Part shown: positions 16,126 to 25,352 of the stretch, one piece after another
How positions within the stretch are numbered: the stretch's first letter is position 1
How the letters are laid out: each line of letters opens with the position of its first letter
NCBI GenBank assembly: GCA_017307375.1
Contig: JAFKFH010000026.1
Span: forward strand, 1 to 64,000
DNA length: 64,000 bases
Reading direction: 5' to 3'
Source: Alphaproteobacteria bacterium
GTDB taxonomy: Bacteria > Pseudomonadota > Alphaproteobacteria > Ferrovibrionales > Ferrovibrionaceae
The notes under the pieces: generated by a model
Databases searched by the model: none
The model's input: the letters and a program-made list of their open reading frames with translations, nothing else
Told to the model about the DNA's origin: nothing
Program-made: the position numbers and the translations under genes

Positions 16126-18576
16126 CTACATGTTGCGCCAGTCTTCCAACTGCTCGAAGGCATGGGCAGCCTGGTAGACCAGCGCCTCGCGCCAATGCCG
16201 GCCGATCAGCATCATCCCGATCGGCAGACCTTCCGACAGGCCGCAGGGTACGGTCATCGCCGGGTGGCCGGTGATGTCGAAGGGGGCGGTATTGCCGATC
16301 ATCTCGAAGGCGCGCTGCAGCACCTCGGCCAGCGGGGCGCCGGGGGCGGGGATGCGCTGGGCCTTGATCGGCATCGTCGGCATCAGCAGGAGATCGCAGG
16401 AATCCAGCGCGGCATCGTAGGCGAGCCGCAGCTGACGGGCCAGGTTCTGCGCCTTGGCGTAATAGTGGCCGCGATAGTGCTTCTGGAAGTACTCGCCGGC
16501 AAACATCGAGATCTTCAGCGAGTCCGACAGCTCGTCCGAGCGCGCGCGCCAGGCGGAATGCGCGTCCAGCAGGCTGGTGACGTAGAGGCCCTTCCAGTTG
16601 GTGCCGAAGCCGTTGCCCTTCATCATCAGGTCGGTCAGGCCTTCCAGCGCGATCGGCGTCCAGATCGCCAGGCCATGCGCATGCATCGGCACCGAGATCT
16701 CGGCGACCTCGGCGCCCAGCTCGCGGAAGCGGTTGGCGGCGGCACGCACCTTGGCATCGACATCGGCCTCGGAATTGGCCAGGCCGAAACCTTCGCGCAC
16801 GATGCCGATCTTGAGGCCGCGCACGCCGCGGCCCAGCGCCGCGGTGTACTTGTCGACGCGCGGGGCATATTGCCGGGGGTCGAGGCCGTCCTCGCCGGCG
16901 ATGACCTCGAGCAGCAGCGCGTTGCCCGCCACCGTCGTGGTGATCGGCCCGGCATGGTCGATCGTGATCTCGATCGGCATGATGCCGGTATAGGGGACCA
17001 GGCCGTGGGTCGGCTTCATGCCGTAGGCGCCGCAGAACGAGGCGGGCATCCGGATCGACCCGCCCTGATCGCCGCCGATCGCCAGCTCGACCTCGCCGGC
17101 GCCGACCAGCGCGCCGCAGCCCGACGACGAGCCGCCGGCGATGTAGCCCATCTTCCACGGATTGTGCACCGGGCCGGTGGCGTTGGTGTGGCTGCCGCCG
17201 GACAGGCAGAAATATTCGCAATGGGCCTTGCCGACGATGGTGCCGCCGGCGTCGAGGATGCGGGTGACGACGGTGGCGTCGACATCGGGGACATAGCCTT
17301 CCAGGGTCGAGGCGCCGTTCATCATCGGCACGCCGGCCAGGCAGACATTGTCCTTCAGCACGACCTTGCGGCCGGCCAGCGGCCCGCGCGGCGCGCCGCG
17401 CACCTCCGACTTGACGTACCAGGCGTTCATCGGGTTCTCGGCCGCCGACGGGCGATAGCCCGGGGTGCGCGGATAGTCGACCGGCGGCAGGAAGTCCGGC
17501 ATCGCGTCGACGACGTCATAGGCCTGGAAGGTGCCTTCCATCAGCGTGAGGAACTCGCGCAGGCGCTCGTCCGACATCGACATGCCGAAGCTTTCGACGA
17601 TGTCGCGCATCTGGCTTTCGGTGGCACGCTTGACGGTCATGTAGGGAACCCTGGAATTGGCCAAAGGCTGAGGCTGGTGGCCGGCCGCGCGGGCGGCCGG
17701 CTGATGGGTGGCGATCGGGGCCGAGCCGGGCGCCGGGCCAAGCTGGGCCATCATCGGCGCCGGCGCCGGACGCATGCGGGCGGGGCCTGCCGCCGGCACC
17801 GCGAACCCGGGCACCGCCGCTGCCGGCCGTGCGCTGCCGCCCCCGCCGGCGGCGGCGCGGCGCGAGGCGCCGAAGCCGACGAATTCGTCGATGATCGCGG
17901 CACTCTTCATGTCGGCGGCGGCGACCTCGCCGACGATGCGGCCCTTCTGCAGGATCAGCACGCGGTCGGAAAGCTGGGTGATGAAGTCGAGGTTCTGTTC
18001 GACCAGCACCACCGTCAGGCCGCGGGCGGCGACCAGGCCTTTCAGCAGGACCGCCATCTCCTTGATGATCGACGGCTGGATGCCCTCGGTCGGCTCGTCG
18101 AGCAGGGCCAGCTTGGGTTCGCCGATCAGGCAGCGGGCCAGGGCCAGCAACTGCTGCTCGCCGCCCGACAGCGCGCCGCCGCGGCGGTCGAGCAAGCGTT
18201 GCAGCCGCGGGAATTCCTTGACGATCTGGTCGAGGCGGCCGGCTTCCTCGCGCGCCAGCCCCATGCGCAGGTTGTCGGCGACGCTGAGATTGGGAAAGAT
18301 GCCGCGGCCCTGCGGCACGTAGCCGAGGCCGAGCCGGTTGCGCTCGTGCGGCTTCAGGGGGCTGAGATCGACGCCGTCGAAGGCGACCCGGCCGGCCGAG
18401 GGGCGGATATAGCCCATCAGCGTCTTCAGCAGCGTCGACTTGCCCATGCCGTTATGGCCGAGGATGCCGACGGTCTCGCCCTTGGCGACGGTGAACGACA
18501 GGTCGTGCAGGATCGGGATCTTGCCGTAGCCGGCGGCCAGGCCCTCGACGGTCAGCAGGGGACGATCGCCGCTCAT
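16126..18576 (-). CDS. Fusion of a UrtE/LivF-like ABC transporter ATPase with an amidase
   Basis: One uninterrupted frame of 816 codons. Residues 1-236 are a complete ABC ATPase: Walker A GHNGMGKST (40-48), signature LSGGEQQLLALAR, Walker B LLDEPTEGIQPSII, the last diagnostic of the urea/amide-type UrtE branch. Residues 237-312 are an Ala/Pro/Gly-rich linker. Residues 313-816 are a full amidase-signature hydrolase: catalytic Lys in KVVLKDNVC, cis-Ser in GGSSSG and nucleophile Ser in GDQGGSIRMPA. An ATG at codon 313 (17640) could also start a free amidase, but only a weak AGGG precedes it. The start at 18576 lies one base after the stop of the UrtD-like gene. The amidase would hydrolyse the imported amide on the cytoplasmic face of the transporter. 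Confidence 0.85.
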   Translation of the reverse strand: MSGDRPLLTVEGLAAGYGKIPILHDLSFTVAKGETVGILGHNGMGKSTLLKTLMGYIRPSAGRVAFDGVDLSPLKPHERNRLGLGYVPQGRGIFPNLSVADNLRMGLAREEAGRLDQIVKEFPRLQRLLDRRGGALSGGEQQLLALARCLIGEPKLALLDEPTEGIQPSIIKEMAVLLKGLVAARGLTVVLVEQNLDFITQLSDRVLILQKGRIVGEVAAADMKSAAIIDEFVGFGASRRAAAGGGGSARPAAAVPGFAVPAAGPARMRPAPAPMMAQLGPAPGSAPIATHQPAARAAGHQPQPLANSRVPYMTVKRATESQMRDIVESFGMSMSDERLREFLTLMEGTFQAYDVVDAMPDFLPPVDYPRTPGYRPSAAENPMNAWYVKSEVRGAPRGPLAGRKVVLKDNVCLAGVPMMNGASTLEGYVPDVDATVVTRILDAGGTIVGKAHCEYFCLSGGSHTNATGPVHNPWKMGYIAGGSSSGCGALVGAGEVELAIGGDQGGSIRMPASFCGAYGMKPTHGLVPYTGIMPIEITIDHAGPITTTVAGNALLLEVIAGEDGLDPRQYAPRVDKYTAALGRGVRGLKIGIVREGFGLANSEADVDAKVRAAANRFRELGAEVAEISVPMHAHGLAIWTPIALEGLTDLMMKGNGFGTNWKGLYVTSLLDAHSAWRARSDELSDSLKISMFAGEYFQKHYRGHYYAKAQNLARQLRLAYDAALDSCDLLLMPTMPIKAQRIPAPGAPLAEVLQRAFEMIGNTAPFDITGHPAMTVPCGLSEGLPIGMMLIGRHWREALVYQAAHAFEQLEDWRNM

Positions 18577-18577
18577 C

Positions 18578-19297
18578 TCAGGAACCCAGATAGACTTCGC
18601 GGACGCGCGCGTCGTCCAGCACGGTGTCGACATGATCCTCGATCAGCACGGCGCCCTGGTGGAAGACGGTGACGCGATCGCCGATCATCCGGATGAACTG
18701 CATGTCGTGTTCGACAATGATCATGGTACTCCGCCGGTTGATGTCGCGGATCAGCGCGGCCAGCGCGTCGACCTCCTCGTGGGTCATGCCAGCCGCCGGC
18801 TCGTCGAGCAGCACCAGCCAGGGTTCGGCGGCGACCACCATCGCGATCTCGACCCGCTGGCGCTGGCCATGGGCCAGCTCGCCGACCTTGCGGTCGCGCA
18901 GATCGGCCAGGGCGTAGCGTTCCAGCGCCTCGTCGGTCCGGGCCTCGGCGATGCGGCCCGCGTGATGGCGGGCCAGCGCCAGGAACATGTTCTCGCGCAC
19001 GCTGAGGCCGTTGAACACGCTGGGCGTCTGCGTCTTGACGCCGATGCCGGCCTGGGCCATCTGGCAGGGCTCGGCCCCGGTCATCCGGCGCTCGCGCACC
19101 AGCACCTCGCCCGCGCTGGGCTTGAGCTGGCCGGTCAGGCATTTGAAGAAGGTCGACTTGCCCGCGCCATTCGGTCCGATCAGGCAGCGCAATTCGCCGT
19201 CGCGCAGGGTGAAGTCGACGCGGTCGACCGCGACGACACCGCCGAAGCGCATGGTCAGCGCGCGGGTCTCCAGCACCACCTCGCCGCGCGCGCTCAT
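18578..19297 (-). CDS. UrtD/LivG-like ABC transporter ATP-binding protein
   Basis: 239 residues. Walker A is GPNGAGKST near 42, the signature is the variant LAHGQRQRVEIAM, and Walker B is LVLLDEPAAGM. The LAHGQ form of the signature, and KTQTPSVFNGLSVREN before it, are typical of the urea/short-amide transporter branch rather than of branched-chain amino acid LivG. It forms the ATPase pair with the fused UrtE-like domain encoded next. The start overlaps the permease stop by four bases (ATGA), so translation is coupled. Confidence 0.9.
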   Translation of the reverse strand: MSARGEVVLETRALTMRFGGVVAVDRVDFTLRDGELRCLIGPNGAGKSTFFKCLTGQLKPSAGEVLVRERRMTGAEPCQMAQAGIGVKTQTPSVFNGLSVRENMFLALARHHAGRIAEARTDEALERYALADLRDRKVGELAHGQRQRVEIAMVVAAEPWLVLLDEPAAGMTHEEVDALAALIRDINRRSTMIIVEHDMQFIRMIGDRVTVFHQGAVLIEDHVDTVLDDARVREVYLGS

Positions 19298-20286
19298 TTG
19301 CGGCGTCCGCGCGACAGCAGCTGGCCCAGCGTCGGCATCAGGCCCTTGGGCAGCAGCAGCACGACCAGCACCAGGATGGCGCCCAGCACGAAGGCATTGT
19401 TGACGACCGATTGCTGGCCCAGCAGCGTGGTCAGGAACTGGATCAGCACGGCGCCGACGATCGGGCCGATCAGCGTGCCCAGCCCGCCGACGATCACCCA
19501 GATGATCGCGGTGGCCGACTGGGCCAGGCCGAAGACGCCCGGGCTGACGAAATTGCCCCAGTTGGCGAACAGCACCCCGGCCAGCCCCGCGATCCCCCCG
19601 CCGATGGCAAAGACCGCGGTCTTGTAGAGGCGCACGTCGTAGCCGAGCAGTTCGGCCCGCGTCTCGTTCTCGCGGATTGCGACGACGATGCGGCCGAAGC
19701 GGCTGCGCAAGAGGCCGTGCAGGCCGAAATAGACCGCGATCAGCAGGCCCATGGCCAGGTAGAACATCTCGTCGGGCATCAGCGGCGAACCGGCATCGCC
19801 CGGCCAGTTCAGCGTCGGGAAACCGGGAATGCCGTTGAAGCCGCCGAGGCGGGCGTCGCCGATGACATAGGTTTCGTTGGCGGTCGAATTGACGAACTTG
19901 AACAGGATCAGCGCCACGACCAGCGTGATCACCCCGAGATAGACGTCCGACAGCCGGCCATAGAACATCATCGCGCCGAGCAGGGCTGCGAAGGCCGCCG
20001 GCAGCAGGATCGCCAGCAGGAACGGTCCGCTCGATTCCCCCACGTTGATCGCGGCGACGGCATAGGTATAGGCGCCCAGGCCGAAGAAGGCGGCCTGGCC
20101 GAAGCAGAGGATGCCGCCATGGCCCCAGATGAAGCCGAGGCTGAGGGCGAACAGCGCGTAGACGATATAGATCGTCAATTCGAGCAGGGTGACGACGTCG
20201 ACCACCCAGGGCAGGCCGACCAGAAGGACCAGCCCGATGGCCAGCACGAGCAGATGACGGTTGCGTTCGGAAAGACCTGACGTCAC
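19294..20286 (-). CDS. UrtC/LivM-like ABC transporter permease
   Basis: 330 residues with about eight to ten hydrophobic segments and the LivM-type loop FGRIVVAIRENETRAELLGYDV that contacts the ATPase. LSLGFIWGHGGILCFGQAAFFGLGAY near residue 50 is the conserved N-terminal motif of this permease class. The start is a GTG, preceded by AGGTG, four bases after the stop of the LivH-like gene. It partners the LivH-like permease to form the membrane channel. Confidence 0.9.
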   Translation of the reverse strand: MTSGLSERNRHLLVLAIGLVLLVGLPWVVDVVTLLELTIYIVYALFALSLGFIWGHGGILCFGQAAFFGLGAYTYAVAAINVGESSGPFLLAILLPAAFAALLGAMMFYGRLSDVYLGVITLVVALILFKFVNSTANETYVIGDARLGGFNGIPGFPTLNWPGDAGSPLMPDEMFYLAMGLLIAVYFGLHGLLRSRFGRIVVAIRENETRAELLGYDVRLYKTAVFAIGGGIAGLAGVLFANWGNFVSPGVFGLAQSATAIIWVIVGGLGTLIGPIVGAVLIQFLTTLLGQQSVVNNAFVLGAILVLVVLLLPKGLMPTLGQLLSRGRRK

Positions 20287-20290
20287 GGCA

Positions 20291-21157
20291 TCACACCTGG
20301 CGCGAGAAGAACCGGCCGGTGATGCCTTGCGGCAGCAGGCGCAGCAGGATGACGGCGGCGATCAGCATGGCGACGTCGCCCCAGACCGGGGTCGACGACA
20401 GGGTCACGACCTGGGTGATGGTGCCGAACAGCGTGGCCGAGGACAGCGTGCCGGCGACGACGGCGGCACCACCCGAAATGACCGTGATGAAGGCCTTGGC
20501 GACGTAGAGACCGCCGGTGGTCGGCGTCAGCCCGGTCAGCGGCGCCAGGATGCCGCCGGCCAGCCCGGACAGCGCGGCGCCGACCGTGAAGGTGATCATG
20601 TAGATGCGCTGCGGATTGTGGCCGAGCCCCGAGGCCATGTCGGACGACTGCATCGCGCCGCGTGCGATCAGCCCGGCACGGGTATAGCGCAGCGCCAGCA
20701 GGATGCCCGCCATCACCAGGAAGCCGGCGGCGATGATGAACAGGTTGTAGCCCGACAGCTGGTAGGCCCCGACGCGATAGCCGGCGATCGGGGTCGAGAT
20801 GCCGGTGGTGGTATTGCCGAAGATCATGGTGACGAGGCCGGTCAGCAGCAGGCTGAGCCCCCAGGTCGCCAGCATCGTGTCGAGCATACGGCCGTAGAGG
20901 AAGCGGATGACCAGCCGTTCGACGATCAGGCCGATGGCGCCGACGACGATCGGCGCCACCACCAGCATGGCGACGTAGATGTTGATGCCGGCCTTGACCG
21001 AGACGATGGCGGTATAGCCGCCCAGCATCAGGAATTCGCCGTGGGCGAGGTTGATCACCCGCATCATCCCGAACACCACGGCGAGCCCGGCGGCAATCAA
21101 TGCCAGGCTCGCCACCGCGTAAAGGATCTCGACTATGACGACTACCGCGAAATCCAT
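20291..21157 (-). CDS. UrtB/LivH-like ABC transporter permease
   Basis: 288 residues, hydrophobic throughout, with the motif INLAHGEFLMLGGYTA near residue 35 that marks the LivH/UrtB class and RYTRAGLIARGAMQSSDMASGLGHN in the cytoplasmic coupling loop. It lies between the substrate-binding protein gene and the LivM-like gene, the usual order for this transporter type. Confidence 0.9.
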   Translation of the reverse strand: MDFAVVVIVEILYAVASLALIAAGLAVVFGMMRVINLAHGEFLMLGGYTAIVSVKAGINIYVAMLVVAPIVVGAIGLIVERLVIRFLYGRMLDTMLATWGLSLLLTGLVTMIFGNTTTGISTPIAGYRVGAYQLSGYNLFIIAAGFLVMAGILLALRYTRAGLIARGAMQSSDMASGLGHNPQRIYMITFTVGAALSGLAGGILAPLTGLTPTTGGLYVAKAFITVISGGAAVVAGTLSSATLFGTITQVVTLSSTPVWGDVAMLIAAVILLRLLPQGITGRFFSRQV

Positions 21158-21191
21158 GACGCGGACTGCCTCCCCCTCGACGCCGTTCGGG

Positions 21192-22421
21192 TCAGATCTT
21201 GATCTCGTACTGGATGTTGGAGTTCGGGTTGGCCTTCAGGTCGCAGACCGCCTGGGTATCGAGCGGCGGCACCTGCGGGATCTGCTTGACCACGGTCAGC
21301 TTCTGGTCCTTGACCTCGATCACCACGACGTCGAGTGTGCAGTGATGGGTCTTGGGATCGACCGTGATCTTGCCGCCGGGACCTTCGATCGACATGCCGG
21401 TTTCCAGCGCCTCGATCACCTTCATCCGGTCGGGCGTGCCGGCCTTCTTGACGGCCGCCGCCCACAGCATCATGCCCTGGTAGGTCGCGACCGCCAGCTC
21501 ATGGATTTCCTTGACGCTGTCGGCACCGAACTTCTTGCCCCAGGCGGCGAGGAACTTCTTGTTGGCCGGGGTGTCGATCTCGGCCGACCAGTTGTAGGCG
21601 AGCAGGATGCCGTCGCCTTCCTCCTTGGTCAGCACGATCTGCTCGTTGCCGACGCCCAGCGTGGTCGACGCCATCGGGATCTTGGCCTTCATGCCGGCCG
21701 CTGCCCACTGGCGGTAGAACGACATATGCGCGCCGCCGACCAGCGCCGAGACGACGAAATCGGGCTTGGCCGCCTGGATCTTGGCGATCGTCGCACCGAA
21801 GTCGGAAACGTCGAGCGGGAAGAAGTCGACCTGCAGCGTCTGGCCGCCGTTCAGCTTGACGTAGTGCTGGACCCACTTCGAGATGATCTGGCCGTAGTTG
21901 TAGTCGGCCGCGAGGATGTAGACCTTCTTGCCCCAGCGGCTCATCGCATAGGGGATCAGCGCCTCGACCGACTGCGAGGGCGCGACGCCGGTGCAGAAGA
22001 TGTTGCGGTCGCAGACGCCGCCTTCGTACTGGGTGTTGTAGAAATAGAGCGTGTTGAAGCGCTTCAGCGTCGGCCGGATCGCCTCGCGCGAGGCCGAGAG
22101 GATGCCGCCCATGACGACGGCGACTTTGTCCTTCAGCGCCGCCTGCTGGCCGAACTGGGTGTAGAGCGGGATCTGCGACTGGGTGTCGTAGGAGATTTCC
22201 TTGACCTGCTTGCCGGCCAGCCCGCCGGCGGCGTTGATCTCGTCGATGGCCAGCTGCATCGCTTTCTCCATCGGCTTGCCGTAGGCATCGAAGATGCCCG
22301 ACAGGTCATGGATCGAGGCGACGTCGATCGTCGCGCCCTGGGCCATCGCCCGCCCGGCGATGGTGGCGGCGATCGATGCGGCGGCCGAACCGGCGAGGAA
22401 TGTTCTGCGATCGAGCGTCAT
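21192..22421 (-). CDS. Urea/amide-type ABC transporter periplasmic substrate-binding protein
   Basis: 409 residues. The N terminus has a Tat-like signal (DRRTFLAG, hydrophobic Ala stretch, RAMAQ cleavage near residue 28). The mature part matches the UrtA/FmdD group of type I binding proteins (HDLSGIFDAYGKP, GGILSASREAIRPTL, LAADYNYGQ). GAAGGGGAG precedes the ATG. It heads a transporter operon whose last gene carries an amidase domain and no urease genes are present, so the ligand is more likely an amide or amidated compound than urea. That is inference from context. Confidence 0.9.
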   Translation of the reverse strand: MTLDRRTFLAGSAAASIAATIAGRAMAQGATIDVASIHDLSGIFDAYGKPMEKAMQLAIDEINAAGGLAGKQVKEISYDTQSQIPLYTQFGQQAALKDKVAVVMGGILSASREAIRPTLKRFNTLYFYNTQYEGGVCDRNIFCTGVAPSQSVEALIPYAMSRWGKKVYILAADYNYGQIISKWVQHYVKLNGGQTLQVDFFPLDVSDFGATIAKIQAAKPDFVVSALVGGAHMSFYRQWAAAGMKAKIPMASTTLGVGNEQIVLTKEEGDGILLAYNWSAEIDTPANKKFLAAWGKKFGADSVKEIHELAVATYQGMMLWAAAVKKAGTPDRMKVIEALETGMSIEGPGGKITVDPKTHHCTLDVVVIEVKDQKLTVVKQIPQVPPLDTQAVCDLKANPNSNIQYEIKI

Positions 22422-22463
22422 GGCTCTCCCCTTCGTTGATGTGCTGCGCTGCCCTGTGAAGTC

Positions 22464-24062
22464 TTAGGTAGTCTGCCTCGGCTCGATCGCCTTCGACAGG
22501 CCGCTGAGGCCGCTGCCGATATCGAGGCCGATTTCCTGGCCCAGCTTCTGCACCGCGGGCAGTTGCAGGGCCATGCCCAGGATGCCGTCGACTGCCTGGT
22601 TGATCAGCGGCTTGTCGCCGCCGCCACCCCCGCCGTCGGCCGAACCGCCGACCGAGCCCGCGGCACCGAGGCCGGAAATCTGGTTGATGCGGATCGATTG
22701 GATCTTCTCGGCCGGCTTGACCAGATGGGCGACCAGTTCGGGCAGCGCCTTGAGCCGCCGCTCCTCCAGCCGCATGCGGATGATCGGGTCGGCCAGCGCG
22801 TTCTCGGCCGCGATCAGTGCCGCGCGGCCCTCCGACTGGGCCAGCATCGCGTCGCGCTCGGCGGCGGCCTTGGCCGCGGCGGCCTCGGCCTCGGCGCGCG
22901 CCTTGTCGCGGATCGTCTCGGTCTCGATGCGCAGCTTCGAGGCTTCGACCGCCTCTTCCTCGGCCGACCGGATCGCGGCGATTTCGCGGGCGCGTTCGGC
23001 CTGGACCTTTTCCTTCTCGGTCTGCACCGCCTCCATCGCCAGCACCACCGAGGAGCGTGCCTGTTCGGCGGCCGCCTCGGCGGCGGCTTCCTCGGTCTTC
23101 TTCTGGGCCAGCCGGATGGCGTTGTCGCGCCGGTTCAGCTCGGTCTCCAGGATCGCTTGCAGGTCGCGCTGGCGCAGTTCCTGGTCGCGCGCGATTTCCT
23201 GCAGCTTGACCTCGCGCTCGCGGGCGATGCGCGCCTGTTCGGCCCGCGCCTGGGACAGCGACTGCTGCTCGGCGATCTGGGCCTGGGCATCGGCCTTCAG
23301 CTGCTCGACGGTGCGATGCTGGCTCAGCCGCGCCTGTTCCTGTTCCTGCTCGATGATGATCACGCGCTTCATCGCATCGAGCTGGCTTTGCCGTACCGCG
23401 ACATCGGCATCGGCCTCGATCGCGGCACGCTGCTTCTTGTTGTTCGCGATCACCTCGGCCAGACGCCGCAGGCCGACGGCATTGAACGCGTTGTTCTCGT
23501 CGACGGCGCCGAACGGGGTCTGGTCGAAGCGGCGCAGCGCCACCGATTCGAGCGACAGGCCGTTCTGCGCCAGGCTCTCGGCCACCAGTTCCTTGACTTC
23601 GCGCACATAGGCGCCGCGGCCCTCGTGCAACTCGTCCATCGTGTGGCGGGCGGCGACGGCCTGCATCGCGTCGATCAGCCGGCCTTCGATCAGGTCGGCC
23701 AGGTCCTGCGGCCGGAACGCCTTGCCGCCCAGCGCCTGGGCCGCGGTCGCGACACCCTGCGGCGTCGGCGTCACGCGGACGGTGAACTCGACCTCGACGT
23801 CGACGCGCAGCCGGTCGCCGGTGATCAGCGCCTTGGCGCCGCCGCGCGCGGTCTCGATCCGCGTCGTCTTCATGTTGACTTCGGAAATCTGGTGCAGGAA
23901 CGGCAGGGCAAGCGTGCCGCCATCCATCACCACCCGCTGGCCGCCCGCACCGGTGCGGATCAGCGCCACGTCGCGCGTGGCTTTGCGGTAAAACCGGTTC
24001 AAGAACAGGATAACCGCCGCGATCACGATCACGGCCGCTATGGCAACGAACAGCCACACCAC
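22464..24062 (-). CDS. Flotillin-like SPFH/Band 7 membrane protein
   Basis: 532 residues. One N-terminal membrane segment (residues 3-22) is followed by an SPFH domain to about 200 (DVALIRTGAGGQRVVMDGG, EVEFTVRVTP), then a long Glu/Ala/Arg/Gln-rich coiled coil from about 205 to 440, and a Gly-rich spacer (SADGGGGGGDKP) before the C-terminal tail. Flotillins assemble into membrane scaffolds that organise other membrane proteins. It lies directly upstream of the amide transporter operon on the same strand (42 bases), so it may share its transcription; a functional link is only possible, not shown. Confidence 0.9.
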   Translation of the reverse strand: MVWLFVAIAAVIVIAAVILFLNRFYRKATRDVALIRTGAGGQRVVMDGGTLALPFLHQISEVNMKTTRIETARGGAKALITGDRLRVDVEVEFTVRVTPTPQGVATAAQALGGKAFRPQDLADLIEGRLIDAMQAVAARHTMDELHEGRGAYVREVKELVAESLAQNGLSLESVALRRFDQTPFGAVDENNAFNAVGLRRLAEVIANNKKQRAAIEADADVAVRQSQLDAMKRVIIIEQEQEQARLSQHRTVEQLKADAQAQIAEQQSLSQARAEQARIAREREVKLQEIARDQELRQRDLQAILETELNRRDNAIRLAQKKTEEAAAEAAAEQARSSVVLAMEAVQTEKEKVQAERAREIAAIRSAEEEAVEASKLRIETETIRDKARAEAEAAAAKAAAERDAMLAQSEGRAALIAAENALADPIIRMRLEERRLKALPELVAHLVKPAEKIQSIRINQISGLGAAGSVGGSADGGGGGGDKPLINQAVDGILGMALQLPAVQKLGQEIGLDIGSGLSGLSKAIEPRQTT

Positions 24063-24164
24063 CTTAAAGCCTCCCCCGCTCGTGCCGCGCCACCTGCCGG
24101 CCCCGCGACTATCGCCAGAAAATTAACGTGGAAATATTTTGCAGTTCAAGCGAAATTCGCCACA

Positions 24165-25316
24165 TCAATTGGCGTGCGAAAGCCCCGGGCCGGCGAGATT
24201 GCGCAGCAGGCGGAATTCGATCCCATCGGCCTCGGCCAGATGAATCGGCGTCAGCCGCCGCCTGTTGTCGAGATAGCTGGAGCCGCGCGTGGTCGAATAG
24301 CCCAGCGGCCGCACCGGCGCGAAATCGTCGCGGTCGAGCGCCTCGAGCAGCCCGAACCCCTCGTAGATCGACTGGCCCAGCGCCGACAGCACCGGGGCGC
24401 GCACCCCGAATCGGGCGCGGTAGCGTTCGATGAACGACAGGTTGCCGTCGGTCGCGATGTTCGCGAAATAGCCGGCGGCGGCGTAGAGGCCCGCGGTATT
24501 CTCCGGCCCGATCGCCAGCAGCATGTTCTCGTCGGTCGCCATCGACAGCCGCAGCATCCGGCGGTCCAGGCCGCGGGCGGCGAAGTCCCGGCTGAAATGG
24601 ACCGAATCCTGGCCGACCAGCGACATCAGCACCGCATCGGCCCCCGACCGGGCCAACTCGTCCAGCGCCACATCGAAATCTTCAGTACCAAGCGGCAGAT
24701 AGCGATCGACCAGCACGCTGCCGCCCATCTCGCCGATATACCGGCGGGCGAGCGCATGGCTGCGCCGTGGCCAGACATAGTCGTTGCCGATCAGGGCCCA
24801 GCGCGTCGCCCGGCGATGGCTGGTCAGCCAGGCCAGGGCGGGACGCAATTGCTCGTCCGGGGTTTCGCCCAGGCAATAGACGCCGCGATGCGCCTCGCCG
24901 CCTTCGTACAGCGGGGTGTAGATGTAGGGCACCTGGCCCGACAGCGTTTCGGCCAGCGCCATGCGCACGGCACTGATATGCATGCCGACGACGGCATCGA
25001 TCGCGTCCGTGGCCACCAGGTCGGCAGCAACGCCCGCGACCCGGTCGGGATCCTCGCCGGCATCGGCGATGACCAGGCTGACGGCCCGGTCGCGCAGCCC
25101 GCCGCGGCGATTGATTTCGTCGACCGCCAGCTCGGCGCAGGCCAGACAGGTCGGTCCCCAGATGCCCGCCGGCCCGGACATCGGCACAAAGAGCCCGATG
25201 CGGATCTGATCGCTTGCGACGCTACGCCGGTCCCCGTCGCGCCGAGCGGCCAGGGGCAAAGACTGCGGGGGGACACGTCGCCCCCTTCCACCTAGTCCAA
25301 GCGTGGGGCTTTCCAT
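24165..25316 (-). CDS. AmiC-like periplasmic-binding-fold protein without signal peptide
   Basis: 383 residues. From residue 35 it is a type I binding protein (QIRIGLFVPMSGPAGIWGP, VVGMHISAVRMALAETL, WALIGNDYVWPRRS) of the group that includes the amide sensor AmiC. The N terminus is Arg/Gly-rich and has no hydrophobic signal, so it should be cytoplasmic. AmiC proteins sense short amides and control amidase expression; I see no AmiR-type antiterminator gene here, so the output is unknown. A consensus TATAAT lies five bases before the ATG, suggesting a leaderless transcript. It points toward the flotillin and amide transporter genes. Confidence 0.85.
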   Translation of the reverse strand: MESPTLGLGGRGRRVPPQSLPLAARRDGDRRSVASDQIRIGLFVPMSGPAGIWGPTCLACAELAVDEINRRGGLRDRAVSLVIADAGEDPDRVAGVAADLVATDAIDAVVGMHISAVRMALAETLSGQVPYIYTPLYEGGEAHRGVYCLGETPDEQLRPALAWLTSHRRATRWALIGNDYVWPRRSHALARRYIGEMGGSVLVDRYLPLGTEDFDVALDELARSGADAVLMSLVGQDSVHFSRDFAARGLDRRMLRLSMATDENMLLAIGPENTAGLYAAAGYFANIATDGNLSFIERYRARFGVRAPVLSALGQSIYEGFGLLEALDRDDFAPVRPLGYSTTRGSSYLDNRRRLTPIHLAEADGIEFRLLRNLAGPGLSHAN

Positions 25317-25321
25317 GGAGC

Positions 25322-25352
25322 ATTATAAGGCGCGTGTACGATCGTTTGTCAC
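25322..25352 (-). promoter_or_regulatory. Candidate sigma-70 promoter, possibly leaderless
   Basis: On the minus strand GTGACA (plus 25347-25352, 5 of 6 to the -35 consensus) and a perfect TATAAT (25322-25327) are separated by 19 bases. The ATG of the AmiC-like gene begins six bases after the -10 box, where transcription would start, and there is no ribosome binding site. Confidence 0.5.

Noticed and set aside
22563-25295. A 910-codon open frame on the plus strand
   Set aside because: Antisense to the flotillin and AmiC-like genes, with the same low-complexity composition and no family match.
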